Notes: a model not told the origin generated them from the sequence alone. 64,000 bases of DNA from Pachyseris speciosa (GCA_016490735.1 JAEMWC010000558.1:406001-470000); one strand, 5' to 3'. Positions 12,681-25,769 are shown, counted from the stretch's first letter. Translations and numbers: made by a program.

Positions 12681-13323
12681 TTTATTCAAGAAACTCTTGC
12701 AAGAGAGAAGAAGACAACGACTCAGTCAAAATGGCCGACAACTCTGTGGTCTCGTTTCCAGGCAACGTTTGTTTATCGAAAATCGACATTCCGGTCATTG
12801 CCCCTTTCCAGGGTAGGGACAACAATAAGTAAAAAGCTCCAATAGGCCTTACTACCCCTCCCCCAATACAAAAATCCTCAAGCCGTAATCTGCGCAACTT
12901 GGCCTCGATATGAAGTTTCGAAATATTTTACTTCCTGGGGTAGGTCAGTGAATTTCTCCTTCAAAAAAGAAAACATGGTTGCTTCTTGGTCCTTTTCTTT
13001 TCTATCTTTCGTTTATATTGAGGTGCTATCTCATTTTCAAATAAATCTGAGTCTTTTGTACGGGACAGAGAGGCTATTATTGGAAGAAACGTATTTAAAC
13101 TTGAGCGAAAGATGCAAGATTCCGTCCTCTCTAGGGAGGAGAAAGTTGGCGTTATGGTCAGCAGAGTCCCGCGCTCACATCTAAAAACAGATACATTACG
13201 TATTGAACATGGCGGATTGAACAGCATATAAAATGGGTTCGTATATTTAGGTCTGATCTGACCTTTCTACGCAGTTTTTTATTGCTGAAGTGAGCTAAAA
13301 GTTCTGTTCATATTTTTTTCAAT
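12681..13323. promoter_or_regulatory. divergent promoter between BBOF1 (minus) and IST1 (plus)
   Basis: The two start codons are 643 bp apart and the genes are transcribed away from each other, so both promoters must lie here unless an upstream untranslated exon exists. The stretch lacks transposon debris, unlike the flanking introns, and contains an X-box-like site on the BBOF1 side. I found no clear TATA box for either gene. Short open frames in it, such as 12682-12897, are not credible genes. Confidence 0.6.
12754..12766 (-). promoter_or_regulatory. X-box (RFX-type) motif upstream of BBOF1
   Basis: On the minus strand the 13 bp read GTTGCCTGGAAAC. This is the RFX X-box palindrome GTTGCCATGGAAAC with one spacer base missing: half-sites GTTGCC and GGAAAC. 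It lies about 75-85 bp upstream of the BBOF1 start codon, the usual distance for X-boxes in cilium genes. RFX control of BBOF1 is inference from motif and gene class. Confidence 0.5.
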
Positions 13324-16300
13324 ATGCTTGGTTCAGGATTTAACAAACAGAAACTTAAGGTGAATTTAAAATTGGCTATCAACAGACTGAAGTTGCTGGA
13401 GAAGAAGAAGAGTGAGTCTTTGAATTTCGTAATTTTTCCCTGTACCTTTGCATTGCTTGGAATGATTCTTAATTTCCAGGGCAATCTTATATGCAGTTCA
13501 GCCATTGAATGTACAATGTCGATTGGCGCTGGCGAGGGAGAAAAAAATTGTCTAAGTTACTTGTTAGAAAGCTCATAACTTCGTTCACGCGTTTTTTTAC
13601 ACAGCTGAATTAGCACAAAAGGCAAGGCGAGAAATAGCTGATTACATCAATAATGGGAAAGACGAAAGGGCACGAATTAGGGTGAGTTATTGCAGATCTG
13701 AAATAAAACTTAAGCTTAAATTGGAGTGATTTCAGATAACCCATTCTCTTTTTTGCATTTCCAATACATAACGATTTATGAACATTATTACAGATTATAC
13801 AATGTATTGTATTGTAAGACTTAAGACTTACATGTGAGGAATGGTATGGTTGTGAGTTGTTTTACAGTACAATAATTAAATTAAGTCCTTTATTGTTGTG
13901 AAGTGGAATTATTTTCACAATTTTATGAAAATTAATAAATCTCCATGTAATAATCGTTCCATTTTCTGCTAGTTGACTAACTTAACACAGATGTATGGCA
14001 AAGCTCCTGCAGAGATGAAGCCTTCCAAGGAGAATCAACAAGCAACTTGGCTCCGAAAAGAGACAACCATGCAACAGAAATTAGCAGAAAAAGTGCAACA
14101 GTTTCCAACGGGCAATTCGCTTTCAATTCCTTGTTGTTTTCTCTGTGACAGTGACATTTTTCCACAACGAAACATTTAGCGATAGACAGAGTTGTAAAAT
14201 GAGCAACAAAGTGACACCAGACCACTCCTTGGAAGGCCTCAGAGTTAAAATGCCAGCATGTGCAGATCACATGACATCACATTGAACAGTCTATCAAAAG
14301 ACATCGAAAACAGTTCTGTATGTGACACTTTAACATGTGTCTTGCTAAACCCTTTCCTAGACGAGAATGATCTGCCTTGGTACCCCAGTATGGTAATACC
14401 AAGAGAGTGGGAATTGCAAGAAATGAAAATAGAACATTCTCTCACTGGTTACCAAACTCCTTCAAAATGCTGCAATTTAGAATTGCATAATTGTCTTTCG
14501 ACCATTCTAACTCTTTTGTTTGATTAAATGTTTTGTGACCAGGTCGAGCACATTATCCGTGAAGATTACCTTGTGGAAGCTATGGAAATGTTAGAACTAT
14601 ACTGTGATTTATTGTTGGCCAGATTTGGTTTAGTTGAGACACAAACGTGAGTAAAACATTCCACCTTACTCTGTTTACTAGTAACCCAAAGAGAAACTGG
14701 GAAAGACAACGCTTTACTTATGCTGTTACAGAATGGAATTTGTTGCCTTGAAAAGTCCACAATACTCTTTGACTAGATCCTTATTTAAACGTGCGCTATG
14801 TGGATTTTCTGAAATTTGGCTTTAGCTCCTTAGGTTTTATTTATTTATTTATTTATTATCATTATTATTATTAATATTATTATTATTATTATTATTATAT
14901 AATAGATAAAATATGAGCGGAAGACCTTTATGGGCATTTAAAAGGTTGGACGCAAATATTTTAATCTTACTTGTGAAATGAAACAATAGATTGTGTTTGT
15001 CATGTTAATCAGTAGTATCAAAGTTAATGCATACTAATTAGCTGAGCAGGACTTATTTATGAAAGTTAATGATTTGTATTGTTGTTTAGAGAGGTATACA
15101 TGTGACTGATACTACCCATAGATTGGTCATAAATCTTATGAATTATTAATGAATTTTACAAATATTATTACTAAGTATTCTCTCCACATAATTTAATTAC
15201 CCATTAACTTCACTGACTTTGTCCATTCTGAAGGGTAGCAAGTTCCAGTTAAATGCATGTAATGTGGCTGGATCTTGACTACAAACAATGCTTACAAACA
15301 AAACTAATTTTGAAAACAATAATTATTCATGAATCAATAATGACGATAAGGATAGGGATCCCGTGGATAAATAAAGTTTATTATTATTATTATTATAAAT
15401 AACAACACTGTGTTATTATAGATACTGTGATGAAGGAATGATCGAGGCAGTGACAACTTTGATCTGGTCAGCACCACGTCTTCAAGCAGATGTCAATGAA
15501 TTAAGGGTGGTAAGGAAATAAACCAAGTTTGGCTTGATTTTTCTGTATTTCAACTGCTTGAATCATCATTTGATAATTCATTCTGTCACGTGTAAGGTAA
15601 AAAAAAAAGCAACCTCCATAGATCAATTTATCATGCCAAATTTAGAAATTATGCAAGGTTTTATAAAAATCTGTTGCAAACTTATGAAAATATGACACCC
15701 CAAACTTGCCAAGCGCTTGCCCCCTACATTACATTACATTACAGTACATTTCTTTGTAAAATTTAGCAAGTTTGGCGTCTCCTATTTCCACCATTAACTA
15801 CATTCGCTGCAGTGGAGGTTAGGTGCCTGAGATAGCCGGGAACTGGCTGGAAACCCAGCCCATCCGCAATGGAACCATGCACATGGCCAGGAGCCAGTGT
15901 CTGCAACCCAGCCACGAGCCCCCACACCCCTGCTCCCCAGAACCAGCACAGGGAGACGGATAAACCCTGGGCACCTGTCACACTGAATACAACAAATTCA
16001 GTGGAAGGAAAAAATAATAATAATAATACCAATCAAATAATAATGATAATGCTAATATAGCCAATAATAATAATAATAATAATAATAATAGTAATAATAA
16101 TAATAACAATAATGTACCCTGGGAGTGGGAGGGTGGGGAATGCAACAAACAGTCCGTCAAGACAGCAAGAACTCGCACGAGGGAGGCAAACCAGAAGCAC
16201 GTGACAAGAGGCGAGCCTACCTGGAAGACAGCTGACCGCCTACTATAACAATGGAAAAAATCTTGCCACAGCCTATTGCTGAAGTTGTGCAAACCGCATG

Positions 16301-19300
16301 TGATATAAAAAGCACCCCAAAACAGAACGTGCTAATCTGCTAAAACGCAAACTGCTCACCGCAGAAAAGTGTGCTAATAAATACCGCTAACCGCCAATGG
16401 CTGAAGTCACGCAAACCGCATATGGGATAAAACACACCCTGAGACAGGACATGCAAAAAGCTGCTAACTGCTCACCACCAAAAAATATGCTATAAATACT
16501 GCTAACCGCATATAACTACAGTCCCGCAAACTGCATATGGGATAAAAAACACCCTAGACTGGACATGTATATCTGCTAAAAACATGCTAACCACTCACCA
16601 CAAAAATATGCAATACCACTAACCACATATTGCTACAGTCCTGCAAACTTCATAAGGGATACAAACACCCTAGACAGGACACGCAAATCCGTGAAAAAAA
16701 CGCTAACTGCTCACCGCAAAAGTACGCTAACAAATACCGCTAACCATTGAAGCATAGAATGCTAAAAACTAGTAAGGACAGACAAGAAAATAAACCATAG
16801 AATGCAAGCCACCAATAGAACAAAAAACACTAACAGACCAAACTGAGAATGCTCCTAGTAGTTAAATAAGTTAAATTGCATTTAACTAAATATAAATGCA
16901 ACCGATTTTTATGAAACCTCACCTATTCATTAAACTTGACATGATAAATTGATCTATGGAGGTTGTTTTTTGTTTATATGAAAAATATAACATTTTGTAT
17001 TGTGTGACATCGTTGAAGTGGTCCATTGTGGCTGAAAGGATTTTCAATGATTTTCACCCATTCATTCTGACTGACAGTCAAGATTCAGGTCTTTCTGTTG
17101 GGTACTAAATTCCAGCTTTCCTCCCTATTCCTTTCCTTTTCAACCGATCATCAGCGGATGACTGAGGCTGCATTTACATGAAAAGCCTGGATGAGTTTAT
17201 CCCATTTTGACTTAAGCTCAATTTCCACCACTCACTTGAAAACCTAGCTTTCCTCACCTGGGGCCTGTTTCTCAATTGAAAGCTCCCAGTAATTACCAGG
17301 CCCATTGAGTTGTTTGTTTTCCATTCCAGATGGGTGTTTCAAAAGTTTTGAAACTGCAAGAAATATTACCAAATACATGTCGGTAAAACATATTTGATAC
17401 TTATCTTGGCTATTAGACCTGTTTTATTCACCACAAACATCCAAATTTATCTTGAAACTTCGTCACTGCAACAAGTAAACGAGTAAATAACGTCCTAATT
17501 TAACTACCAGGCATTCTTAGATTAATGTTGCTGTGAAAAACTGGGCACTGGCCACGATGTGAAACGCCTTGCCATTGGTGCATTTCTCGAGTGCATTGTT
17601 GTTGAAAGAGCAAATGATTATCTCTGTTAATAACATGTTAAAAAACACTGGTCATATCGACGCAAAATTGATCGATTTTAGCAAATTCCAACGAAATCAG
17701 CTGTTTTTTACTGATTAATTCTCCACGAAGTTTGCCCCCAAATTTTCCAGTGAAATCTGCCAATTTTCCTGCAAATTTGCCCCTGAAAATCCCTCGGAAT
17801 TTGATGATTTCAGCTAAAATCCTGCGAAATCGGCCTATTTTTCTGCAAATCTTGACTTTTTCTGCTAAAATCCAGCAAAATTGGCCGATTTTTCCGCAAA
17901 TTTTGAATTTGTCCCTGAAAATCCCGCGAAATTGAACTTTTTTTCCATGACCTATCAGAAGCCCTGTTTATTGAATGTTGAAAAAATGGAACTCAAAATA
18001 ATGCTATGTTAAAATTTGAGTTTTGTTTTTTACTCAGTTAAGTAAGTTAAATTTATTCCCTCCTCCAGATATCTGAACAGTTAGGCTTGAAGTATGGTAA
18101 AAAGTTTGCTCATGAAGCTGCCACCAACTGCAATTCAACTGTAAATCAAAGAGTAAGTTATTGCCGTAAATTTCTACTTTGAGCAACTTCAGTTTAAATA
18201 ATACAACAGCTACTACAGTATAATAAGGACCAGAAACAGCTTTTTTCCTTGAAACTGTTTTTCATCTCTAAACATTTTTGTACACCCCTGTATGGGGCAG
18301 CAGGGATGGCATAGTGGTTAGGCCACTGTAATTATGTAACTTGCTACTCACATGACAGTCTGGTGTGACATTTACAATTTCACATGATAGTCATATATGA
18401 TCTGTATCTTGATTTTATTGTTCGGAATAAATCAATGTGTGTTTAATCAAACTCGTGGCTGGTTATTACAGCCACTTGCCTCCCACCAATGCTAGTGGCA
18501 CTGGTTTGTTTCCCAGACTTGGCGTCATGTGGGTTGAGTTTGTTGTTGGTTCTCTACTCTGCTCCGAGGGGTTTTTCTACGGGTCCTCCGGTTTTCCCTT
18601 CTCCTAAAAAACCAACATTTCCAAATTCTGATTCGATCCAGAATTTCGAGGGCCACAGGTTTGTCAGTCATAGACCGTTAAGTGTCACCCTCGTTAAAGA
18701 AAGTTATTTATTTATTTATTTATCTATTTATTTATTTATTTATTTATTATTAATTTATTTTATTTATGGATGAAAAAAGCTCATTGAGTACTATTGTTGG
18801 GCGGTATTTTTAATTAATAGTTTTAATGAAAATTATGTTTCAATTATAGTGCAAGGTTAAAAAAAAAAGATTGTCCAGTAAGAACTTTCATTTTATATTT
18901 TTACTTCAAGTAGGGTTTGTAAATTGCCTAAAGTTAGAACATTTGGAATGGATTTCAGCACTATATAAATTGCGATATTACAGTAATGTTATTGTTAACA
19001 AGAATTTGGATCAGCCATTATAAATTGATGATCAACTGCTATTTTGCAACTGGTACAGTAGTTAGGATTCTTAAATTTACATGTACTACTTGCACTGATA
19101 TGACTCAGACTTGTTAATAACAAGAACCTACACATACTGTAGTAAACCAAAGTAGCTTGTTGTCAAAAACATGAAGATCTTGTATGACATCAGGGTTTAT
19201 AGTTTCTTAATACCACTACTGACGTTTTTTTTTTTTTTTTTTCAAAACAGGCAATAGCAATGACACCCATCTAAACTGTGATTTTGTTTTCCTTTTCTAT

Positions 19301-19629
19301 AGCTTATTCTCAAACTGAGTCCACAGCCACCACCCAAATCATTAGTGGAAAATTATTTAATAGAAATAGCACGTAGTCATGGTGTGGCCTTCACGCCAGA
19401 TCCAGCTGTGATGGAGGTAGGTGACAGAGTATCATGAGTGTAATGCATCGTGGTTACAATTATTAACTGTTTAAAGAAACTCACAGTCATGCTGTTATTG
19501 GTAACATAGACCTCTTCAGACCCTAAAAGTGCACCAACTCTATAATCTTGGACAAAATTGTCAAGATTTTGAGCGCTACAGCTTTTCTACATGCAAACAA
19601 AAATCAAAATTAATGGGCTTGAAAGCCCC

Positions 19630-19662
<33 letters not shown>

Positions 19663-22600
19663 CTCCTGTGAATCAACTGTAGATGCTGTTTGCTCCTTCT
19701 AAATGTAATGGTAATGGTAACTTTATTTATACATGGTAAAACCTTCAGCAAAGATTATAATGTTTCCCTAGCAATGGCAACTTCCAGATTTCACATCCCA
19801 TCGGGGTGTAGGGAAGGGAGAAGTTTCAACTTTTAATTAGTAACATTAGTGAGCCACAAAATACGTAATGGAGCTTGAAGTGGCTTATTTTCTCAAGTGG
19901 TTTCAAAGATTGTACATCAGACAAGTAGTGCCCTAGTATGAGCTGATGATATGCATGGCAATTTGAAAAAACAATACAATTATTATTTCCAGTGTACATG
20001 ACTCACAACAGCAATTATTTTTCATTACCTTACTTATTGGTCTGCAGAGAGTGATGCTGATTATGGCTGTGCAGAAAATAATTTTCCACAAATATCCACT
20101 TGTTGGAAGGACTTAATACCATACAGAAGAAAGACCACAGTCCCAGATGTTGACAGTCAAATTATGAACCTTGTGTAATGTCAAGCTAAAAAGTATTCTA
20201 ATGACTTGCTTGTATTATCTGTTGCGCCATATGTAGTGAAAATGTCCATGCAGAAGTTTCTAGTTTTTGGGAGGTCAGGGATATTTCTTCAGGATTAACA
20301 TGTAATTAATTGTTTGTTTTCTTTTAGACTGAATTACCAATTTATGATGAAGTCGGTATACCTCCCCCTGATGGCAATGGTTCTGGCAAGGGTGGCAAGG
20401 GTGGCAGTGGTGGCGGTGGTGGTGGTGGTCACATTGGGTTTGAAGGGTTTATGCCAGGCTATGGACCAACCAGTATGCCCGCAATGCCACCGGACACTGA
20501 GCGATACGCCGATTTAAGTTTCAAGTCAATGCCCGTAAGTGATTAGTTGAAAACAATAATTTGAAGGGCTTTTTACAAAAGAGGGGTATGTCGCTTTTTG
20601 GCCTCACAGTCCAAAATGTCTCTAAACTCTCTCCACTTTGGCATACATTGCAGACTGGTTAAAGTGTCAGAATTGAAGTTCTGCACTAACTTATTTTTGT
20701 GATTTGATAGCTAGAATTCAGCAAATTAGTGTATGACTTTTGCCTGAAACTACCGTAATTAAACCAACTATAGCAATGCATGAATGATTATTTTCTTTCA
20801 TCTACATGTAGTTGTCTCTTCTCTGTTATGACAAAAAAATAATATTAAGGAAGAAAAGGAAGAAAAATATCACTAAATTGATGCTAGTATTAAATACAAT
20901 GCAAAACACTAATTAAAGCATTTTCATGTTGGTACTGGATGTGCAATGCAATTAAAACAATATGAAAATTTACAAGTGCAAATATGTACAAGGTAGCCAA
21001 AAGGATTGAAGTAAATTAATGCCCAGAGTTTTCTTTTGCTTCCTTAAACAGAAAACAATAATATTGATGGAATTAATTTGATAACATTAAATAATAACAT
21101 ATAATTAATAAAATGCAAGACTCCTTGTATAAGACTGTAAGTCGCTTACTCTCACAGCTTTGTACATAAACTTACTGTGCTAAGTCCATAAGCAATCTTT
21201 TCAGGGTTATAATAAGAGCCCATCATGAGCAAACTACTTGTCTGAGACTCCGTCCACACGTATCCGATATTTTCGAAAACGGAGAATTTTTTCTCTGTTT
21301 GCACCTCCCGTCCACACGTAAGCAGCGTTTTCGGCCACAAATACGGAGGTTTTTGAAAACGCTCTCCAGACTAGATTTTTAAAAACGGAGATTTATCGTA
21401 TTCGTGTGGACGGTTGAAAACGAAGGTTTTCGAATACGATGACGTCAAAGTTAGGGTCCAGTGCACACAAACAAAGATGGCGACAAACTCTTTGATTTTC
21501 ACGGGCTTATGCTTATCACAGGGTGCATGCGCTCGTAACCTGCACATGCTCAATATGTGAAGTCTAGCGTGTGGACGTGCAAATACGATTTTAATACGGT
21601 CCGTTTGGACGCGAATTTTTTCAAATATGGAGAAAAAAATCTCCGTTTTCGAAAATATCCGGATACGTGTGAACGGGGTCTGATATTTATATCGCTCTCC
21701 ATTGCAGAAACTGTTTGGAAACTGCTTGCATTCAATTCATCTATCCATTTTCTATCTTAGGCTGCAAACAATCCAATATACAGCACTCCAGGAGCACCGC
21801 CATCTTACCCAGAGAAGGTATTACCACCATATCCCGGAGGACCTCTCAATAACCACAATGTTGGACCCCCACCAACAGGTACGTGTGCATCCAGTCATTG
21901 AACTGAAGGGCTTCGTCAAAAACTGTGTTAAGTGTATACGTAGTTGTGCATGCTTTGATCAAATTGCCACCTGATTACAGGGTTCGCACGCACCTTGAAA
22001 GTTCTTGAAAGGCCTTGAATTTAAAAATCAAAATTCAAGGCCTTGAAAGTCCGTGAAGAGTACATTGGGTCCTTGAAAAACCTTGAAGTTTGTTGTTTGA
22101 CTGTTTCCACTTAGTGGAAGAACTAGAAAAGACTTAGACTTGAACAAATCTGGCAGTTATCCCTTAAACCCGATCATCTAGTATCACATTCTAATAGCAT
22201 TTTTTACTGGATGGAGTTCTTGAAAAATTAGAATTGTGCCCTGGAATGTCCTTGAAAAGTCCTTGAATTTTTAGTCCAAAAAAGAGTACGAACCCTGTGA
22301 TTAGGCTGTAATGGTGGAAACCAGGAGTCCTTACCATTTACACAGAACACCTAGAAATTCTGGTTGGAAAGTGAAATGGTACATACCATTCCATATGGAA
22401 CGTTTCGGAAATTATAGACCATCGACTTAATCAATGCACTTTTTCTTTTCTTTTTGAGATTTCCAGTTGATACTAATACATGTTGTGATTTGTCCATTTT
22501 GTGTTTGGACAATAGCTGGAAGTCCACATAAAAACAGAAAACGGGCACAGCACTGAAAGGTCTCCACATACATCTTTACTTCACTTTAAAACGACTTCTG

Positions 22601-22934
22601 AAAACATTCTTATAAATCACAACATGATTTAGTACATTTCAAACTCATGAAAAACTTATCTTTGAACTTATCTTGAAAGAAATTTTCTTTTTTTATGGTT
22701 GACAAAACCTCAGTTAATCCTCATTTTTTCCCAGGACCCCAACAAAAGCCACCTGCCGCAAGTGCGCCAGCTCCACGCCCATCAGCGGGGCCCAGTTTCC
22801 CAGATCTCCCTGCCGTACCCACAGACATACCAAGTTTACCTGACAGTGTACCTGGAGCAAACAGTGCTGGTGGTGAAGATGTGGACTTTGACGATCTTAC
22901 TAGAAGATTTGAAGACCTCAAAAAGAAAAAGTAG
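13324..22934 (+). CDS. IST1: IST1 homologue, ESCRT-III-associated factor
   Basis: IST1 is an ESCRT-III-like protein that helps recruit VPS4 and spastin in cytokinetic abscission and endosomal tubule scission. Coding exons: 13324-13411, 13605-13681, 14543-14646, 15422-15509, 18069-18152, 19303-19416, 20328-20534, 21761-21878 and 22735-22934. Phases are consistent and give 359 residues, close to the usual length. The start MLGSGFNKQKLKVNLKLAIN and the following RLKLLEKKK, ARREIADYI, VEHIIREDYLVEAMEILELY and LIWSAPRLQADV define the N-terminal helical domain (about residues 1-185). The middle is Gly-rich (about 205-225) and then Pro-rich. The tail has FPDLPAVP, resembling the MIM2 region, and ends DFDDLTRRFEDLKKKK, a MIM1 motif for MIT-domain partners. 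Nothing is broken; introns 4 to 8 are full of repeats. The Gly tract is a coral-side feature not obviously shared with human IST1. Confidence 0.96.
14823..15420. repeat. ATT/TTA microsatellites in IST1 intron 3
   Basis: A run of ATTT and then ATT units lies at about 14838-14900, with a second ATT run near 15377-15397. The rest of the intron has no feature I can name. Confidence 0.8.
15600..16972. mobile_element. non-autonomous DNA transposon with long inverted ends
   Basis: The left end (AGCAACCTCCATAGATCAAT, then TTATCATG) recurs inverted at the right end (ACATGATAAATTGATCTATG, then GAGGTTG). Similarity extends about 70 bp into each arm, including TTTATAAAAATC against the complement of GATTTTTATGAAA. 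The element is about 1.37 kb, has no transposase, and carries a GC-rich block (15800-15980), an ATA microsatellite (about 16013-16110) and a minisatellite (separate entry). It is in IST1 intron 4. Confidence 0.7.
16273..16757. repeat. minisatellite, four copies of a roughly 118-bp unit
   Basis: The landmark GCAAACnGCATnnG...GATA recurs at 16289, 16411, 16526 and 16642, so units are 122, 115 and 116 bp. Each unit also carries TGCTAA...CTGCTCACC and a GCTAACC block. Copies are diverged by point changes and small indels. The array is contained within the transposon-like element at 15600-16972. Confidence 0.75.
17725..17945. repeat. degenerate short tandem motif array
   Basis: Variants of CTGAAAATCCCGCGAAATT and TTTTTCTGCAAATnTTGA recur about every 30-50 bp. 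The open frame across it (17732-17935) simply translates this repeat. It lies in IST1 intron 4. Confidence 0.5.
18295..18767 (+). mobile_element. tRNA-derived SINE interrupted by a small insert
   Basis: The head GGATGGCATAGTGGTTAGG resembles a pol III A box (TGGCnnAGTGG). After the interruption, GGTTTGTTTCCC resembles a worn B box (GGTTCGAnnCC). The body (GTCATGTGGGTTGAGTTTGT, then TGTTGGTTCTCTACTCTGC) looks like a dispersed coral SINE body, and the tail is a run of TTTA units from about 18705. Family naming needs a repeat library. Confidence 0.6.
18327..18470. mobile_element. 144-bp insert nested in the SINE
   Basis: The insert begins TGTAAT, ends ATTACA, and is flanked on both sides by GCCAC (18322-18326 and 18471-18475), so it shows short inverted ends and a 5-bp target duplication. 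Removing it restores a continuous SINE head. It has no coding capacity. Confidence 0.6.
21244..21682. mobile_element. MITE with CAGACCCCGTTCACACG-type ends
   Basis: The left end reads GAGACTCCGTCCACACGTAT and the right end, inverted, reads CAGACCCCGTTCACACGTAT. Both continue with GATATTTTCGAAAACGGAGA. The core has further GAAAACG / CGTTTTC repeats. This end type is common in hAT-derived MITEs. I see no clear target duplication. It lies in IST1 intron 7. Confidence 0.6.
21978..22297. mobile_element. 320-bp MITE with 6-bp target duplication
   Basis: The ends are CAGGGTTCGCAC and GTACGAACCCTG, inverted. The flanks are a perfect 6-bp direct repeat TGATTA (21972-21977 and 22298-22303). The interior repeats CTTGAAAGT(C/T)CTTGAA-like words many times in both directions. 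It lies in IST1 intron 8 and is non-coding. Confidence 0.75.
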
Positions 22935-25769
22935 CTTTAAGTTGATCAACTTGTAATTCACAACTGATGTACCCATGAGTGTCTTTGTCTCACAATAATT
23001 GCAGGCTCTTTAATATACTAAGCTTTTTCACTAGTTTTTTGTACTTCTTAGGTGACAATGACCCCCCACCCCCTCTTTCTATCAGCACCTGTAGACACCT
23101 ATAGATCACCAATTGATTTCTCTTAATAATATGACCCACCACAGGTGCTTAAAAATACAATACCTTTTTCTGTCTTTCGAAAGGATTTCTTCCACTGAGT
23201 TCAGCTCAAATTGTACAAAACTCAGTGAATTATAAATCCTTAGTGTTTGGAAAATAGGGCACATTATGTAAAAAATAAAACTCAAGGTTTCGAGGTATTT
23301 TCTTGTATTTTTTCGTCTTTGTTCCTTGTCTCCTATCATACTAAATACCACAGTTATTGATAATAGTATGAAAACTGTTAAACCGGCTCGGTCCATGCTC
23401 AAGATGGCTAGTCCATGTATAAATTAGTTCAGTCTTTTGGGCATAAGCTGGTTCGTTTTAGGTGTGAACTGATCTGAACTGTTTTTAAGCTGGTAAATTA
23501 AGTCCAGGTCTAAATTGCTTTGACTTTTATTGGCCATCCATGTTCCATTGCATGTTTTGAGGTTCTCTCAATCACACTTGTAATTTGTCACATTTTGATG
23601 GCAAAAGCAGTATGTATAGCCAAAGAAACAATAAAAAAATGGCTTTTCAAAACGATGATTATAAAGCTGTTTCGTTGTTTTCCACTGAGTATGTTAAAAC
23701 ATGCTTGCACAGGGAATGTTTCAAAACGGGGGGCTGAGCGTTATTTTCCCGAATGAAAAAAGAGATGAGATTGACTATGAGGAGTGATTATTTCGCCTCG
23801 TCCCAAATGTTAATGATCCTTTACATATTACATTGCACCGTCTTATCGACGTCGCCTATTCAATGTTCATTACAGTGATGCTACTGCTGGGGCGGATCTG
23901 AAGTTTATAGAAAGGGAATTAGGATAAAACACCGCCGAAGGCAGGAGCATCTAGGGGGGTCCGGGGGAATGCTCCCACGGGAAATTTTGAATTATTAGTC
24001 CTCGGGAATACGATTTACAGCGTTTTGAGGGGCAAACCAAGTGTTTTAATTGCTGTGAATTCAAGTCAGCTTTCTTAGTTTTCGTAGTTAGAAAATTAGG
24101 CGATATGTGATTGAAGTACAAATTTTCTTTTCGTTATTGAAGTGCCCGAATCGTCGACCAATTTTGCCCGAATTTTTTTTACCACTGGCCTGCATGGGGG
24201 GAGGGGGGGCAGCGGCCCAGCCCCCACCCCGTACGCATATGTAATGTTCATCCTGAACATTTGTCGAATTTCTACACCACCAAACCTTGACAACCTTTGT
24301 AACTTTTTCAAAACTCTCATCTCATCTGGCAGTAATTTCATATGACGTTTGTTTTTCACGTGACTTAATGTTTCCATGCCCACGGGATTTCCAAAGTTTT
24401 CGGAGAGATAAAGAAATCCAAGATGGTGGACGACGTCATGGCATCCTACGCCGGTCGTGGACCTTAACAAGAAACCCAGTTTTGAGTGTGGCATATGCCC
24501 TAAGAGGAAATGAGATGATGCAGAGCTTCCTCTTTTGGATGCAAAATTCCTGTTGAAATTTAAGTGACACGAATTTTTGCTACAACTCTGCGTCTCAAAG
24601 TAACAAGTAAACAGAAAGTCACTCTCAGCCAAAGTTTTGGATAAAGCACTTAATTAAAGTACCACACACAAGTCACACATAAAACTTATCATTTCTAAAA
24701 TTATATGAAAGACTACAACATGACTACAGGCCTTATAAAACTAAAGTTTTCAACTCATACACGTAAAAACAATACTGCCCTGTCTATAGCTAAGTGGATG
24801 AATAGGAAAGCAAACGTATAGAGCTGCATACAAAGCCAGCGTTTGCTACTATTGATGTACTCAGCTCGTTGTCATTATTGTATGTAAACAACAATACCGG
24901 CAATGGAGCGATTTCTTTCTGCCCTCGAAAAAATCCTTCCGCAATTGTTCGTACATGTTTGTAATTTGTTTTATCTGTATCTAGTTTAAAAATATCGTAA
25001 CTCAGCACCGCCAGAGAACATCCAAGTATGGAACAGGGAATGTTACTTGTCAGCAGCGTTTTTTCAGCTGGAAACACGTAACTTGTTCGCTTATACAACC
25101 AAAAACTGCGCGAGTTTGTTTCTGTTCCTGTTAATAAACCAATCCAATCAAATTGCTATTTTCCCGACTGAGTACATATATTCATTGCTGCGATTCATCA
25201 TTACAATTTCAAGGTGGAATGAAATCGCCGGCCTTAACTTATCAGTTCATTAAAAAAAATGGGTTTTTCAGAGCTAAATAAATTTTTAAAAAGCCTAAGC
25301 CTAGGTAATACAATTACCGTATGTAAGATCATGATAAACTTCATGACAGACGCTACAAGAACTTCTCAGTAACAATTGAGGTTTGATTGCGACTATAATA
25401 GAGGCAGCAATCCTGTCTAACTGTGATTACATTGGTCAGTTTTATCGACTAAGCTTAGTCTAATGAACTTTGATATGATTCTTCCTGGACATTGGTTCTG
25501 TTCTCTACTAGTTTCGGATATAATATCGTTGGTACTTTGAAGTTAATTAATGTTAAATCAACATTCAACGCTATATAACAAAACCAAAACTTGCATAGTT
25601 AAGCTACCTACACCTTCACTGTAAATTGATTCACAGTTAAATTCCAACTTTAGAAATTTTCTCTATGAAAGAGCATAAATTTGCATTAAAAAAAACAGTG
25701 ACATATTACCAAAGAGAACGGCGGGAAAATACTCTTTGGCTGCGTAGCACTTGAAAGCGTATTAGCATA

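Noticed and set aside
13973..14527. Possible extra exons in IST1 intron 2
   Set aside because: The conserved protein runs directly from exon 2 to exon 3 in phase, and the frames here resemble no IST1 segment.
20314..20517. Plus-strand frame starting MFSFRLNYQFMMKSVYLPLM
   Set aside because: It is an out-of-frame shadow of IST1 exon 7; the Gly/Val runs come from reading the GGT repeats in another frame.
24096..24632. 178-codon minus-strand frame as a gene
   Set aside because: Overlaps repeat-like GC-rich sequence, has no family features and low-complexity ends; long frames occur by chance in 64 kb.
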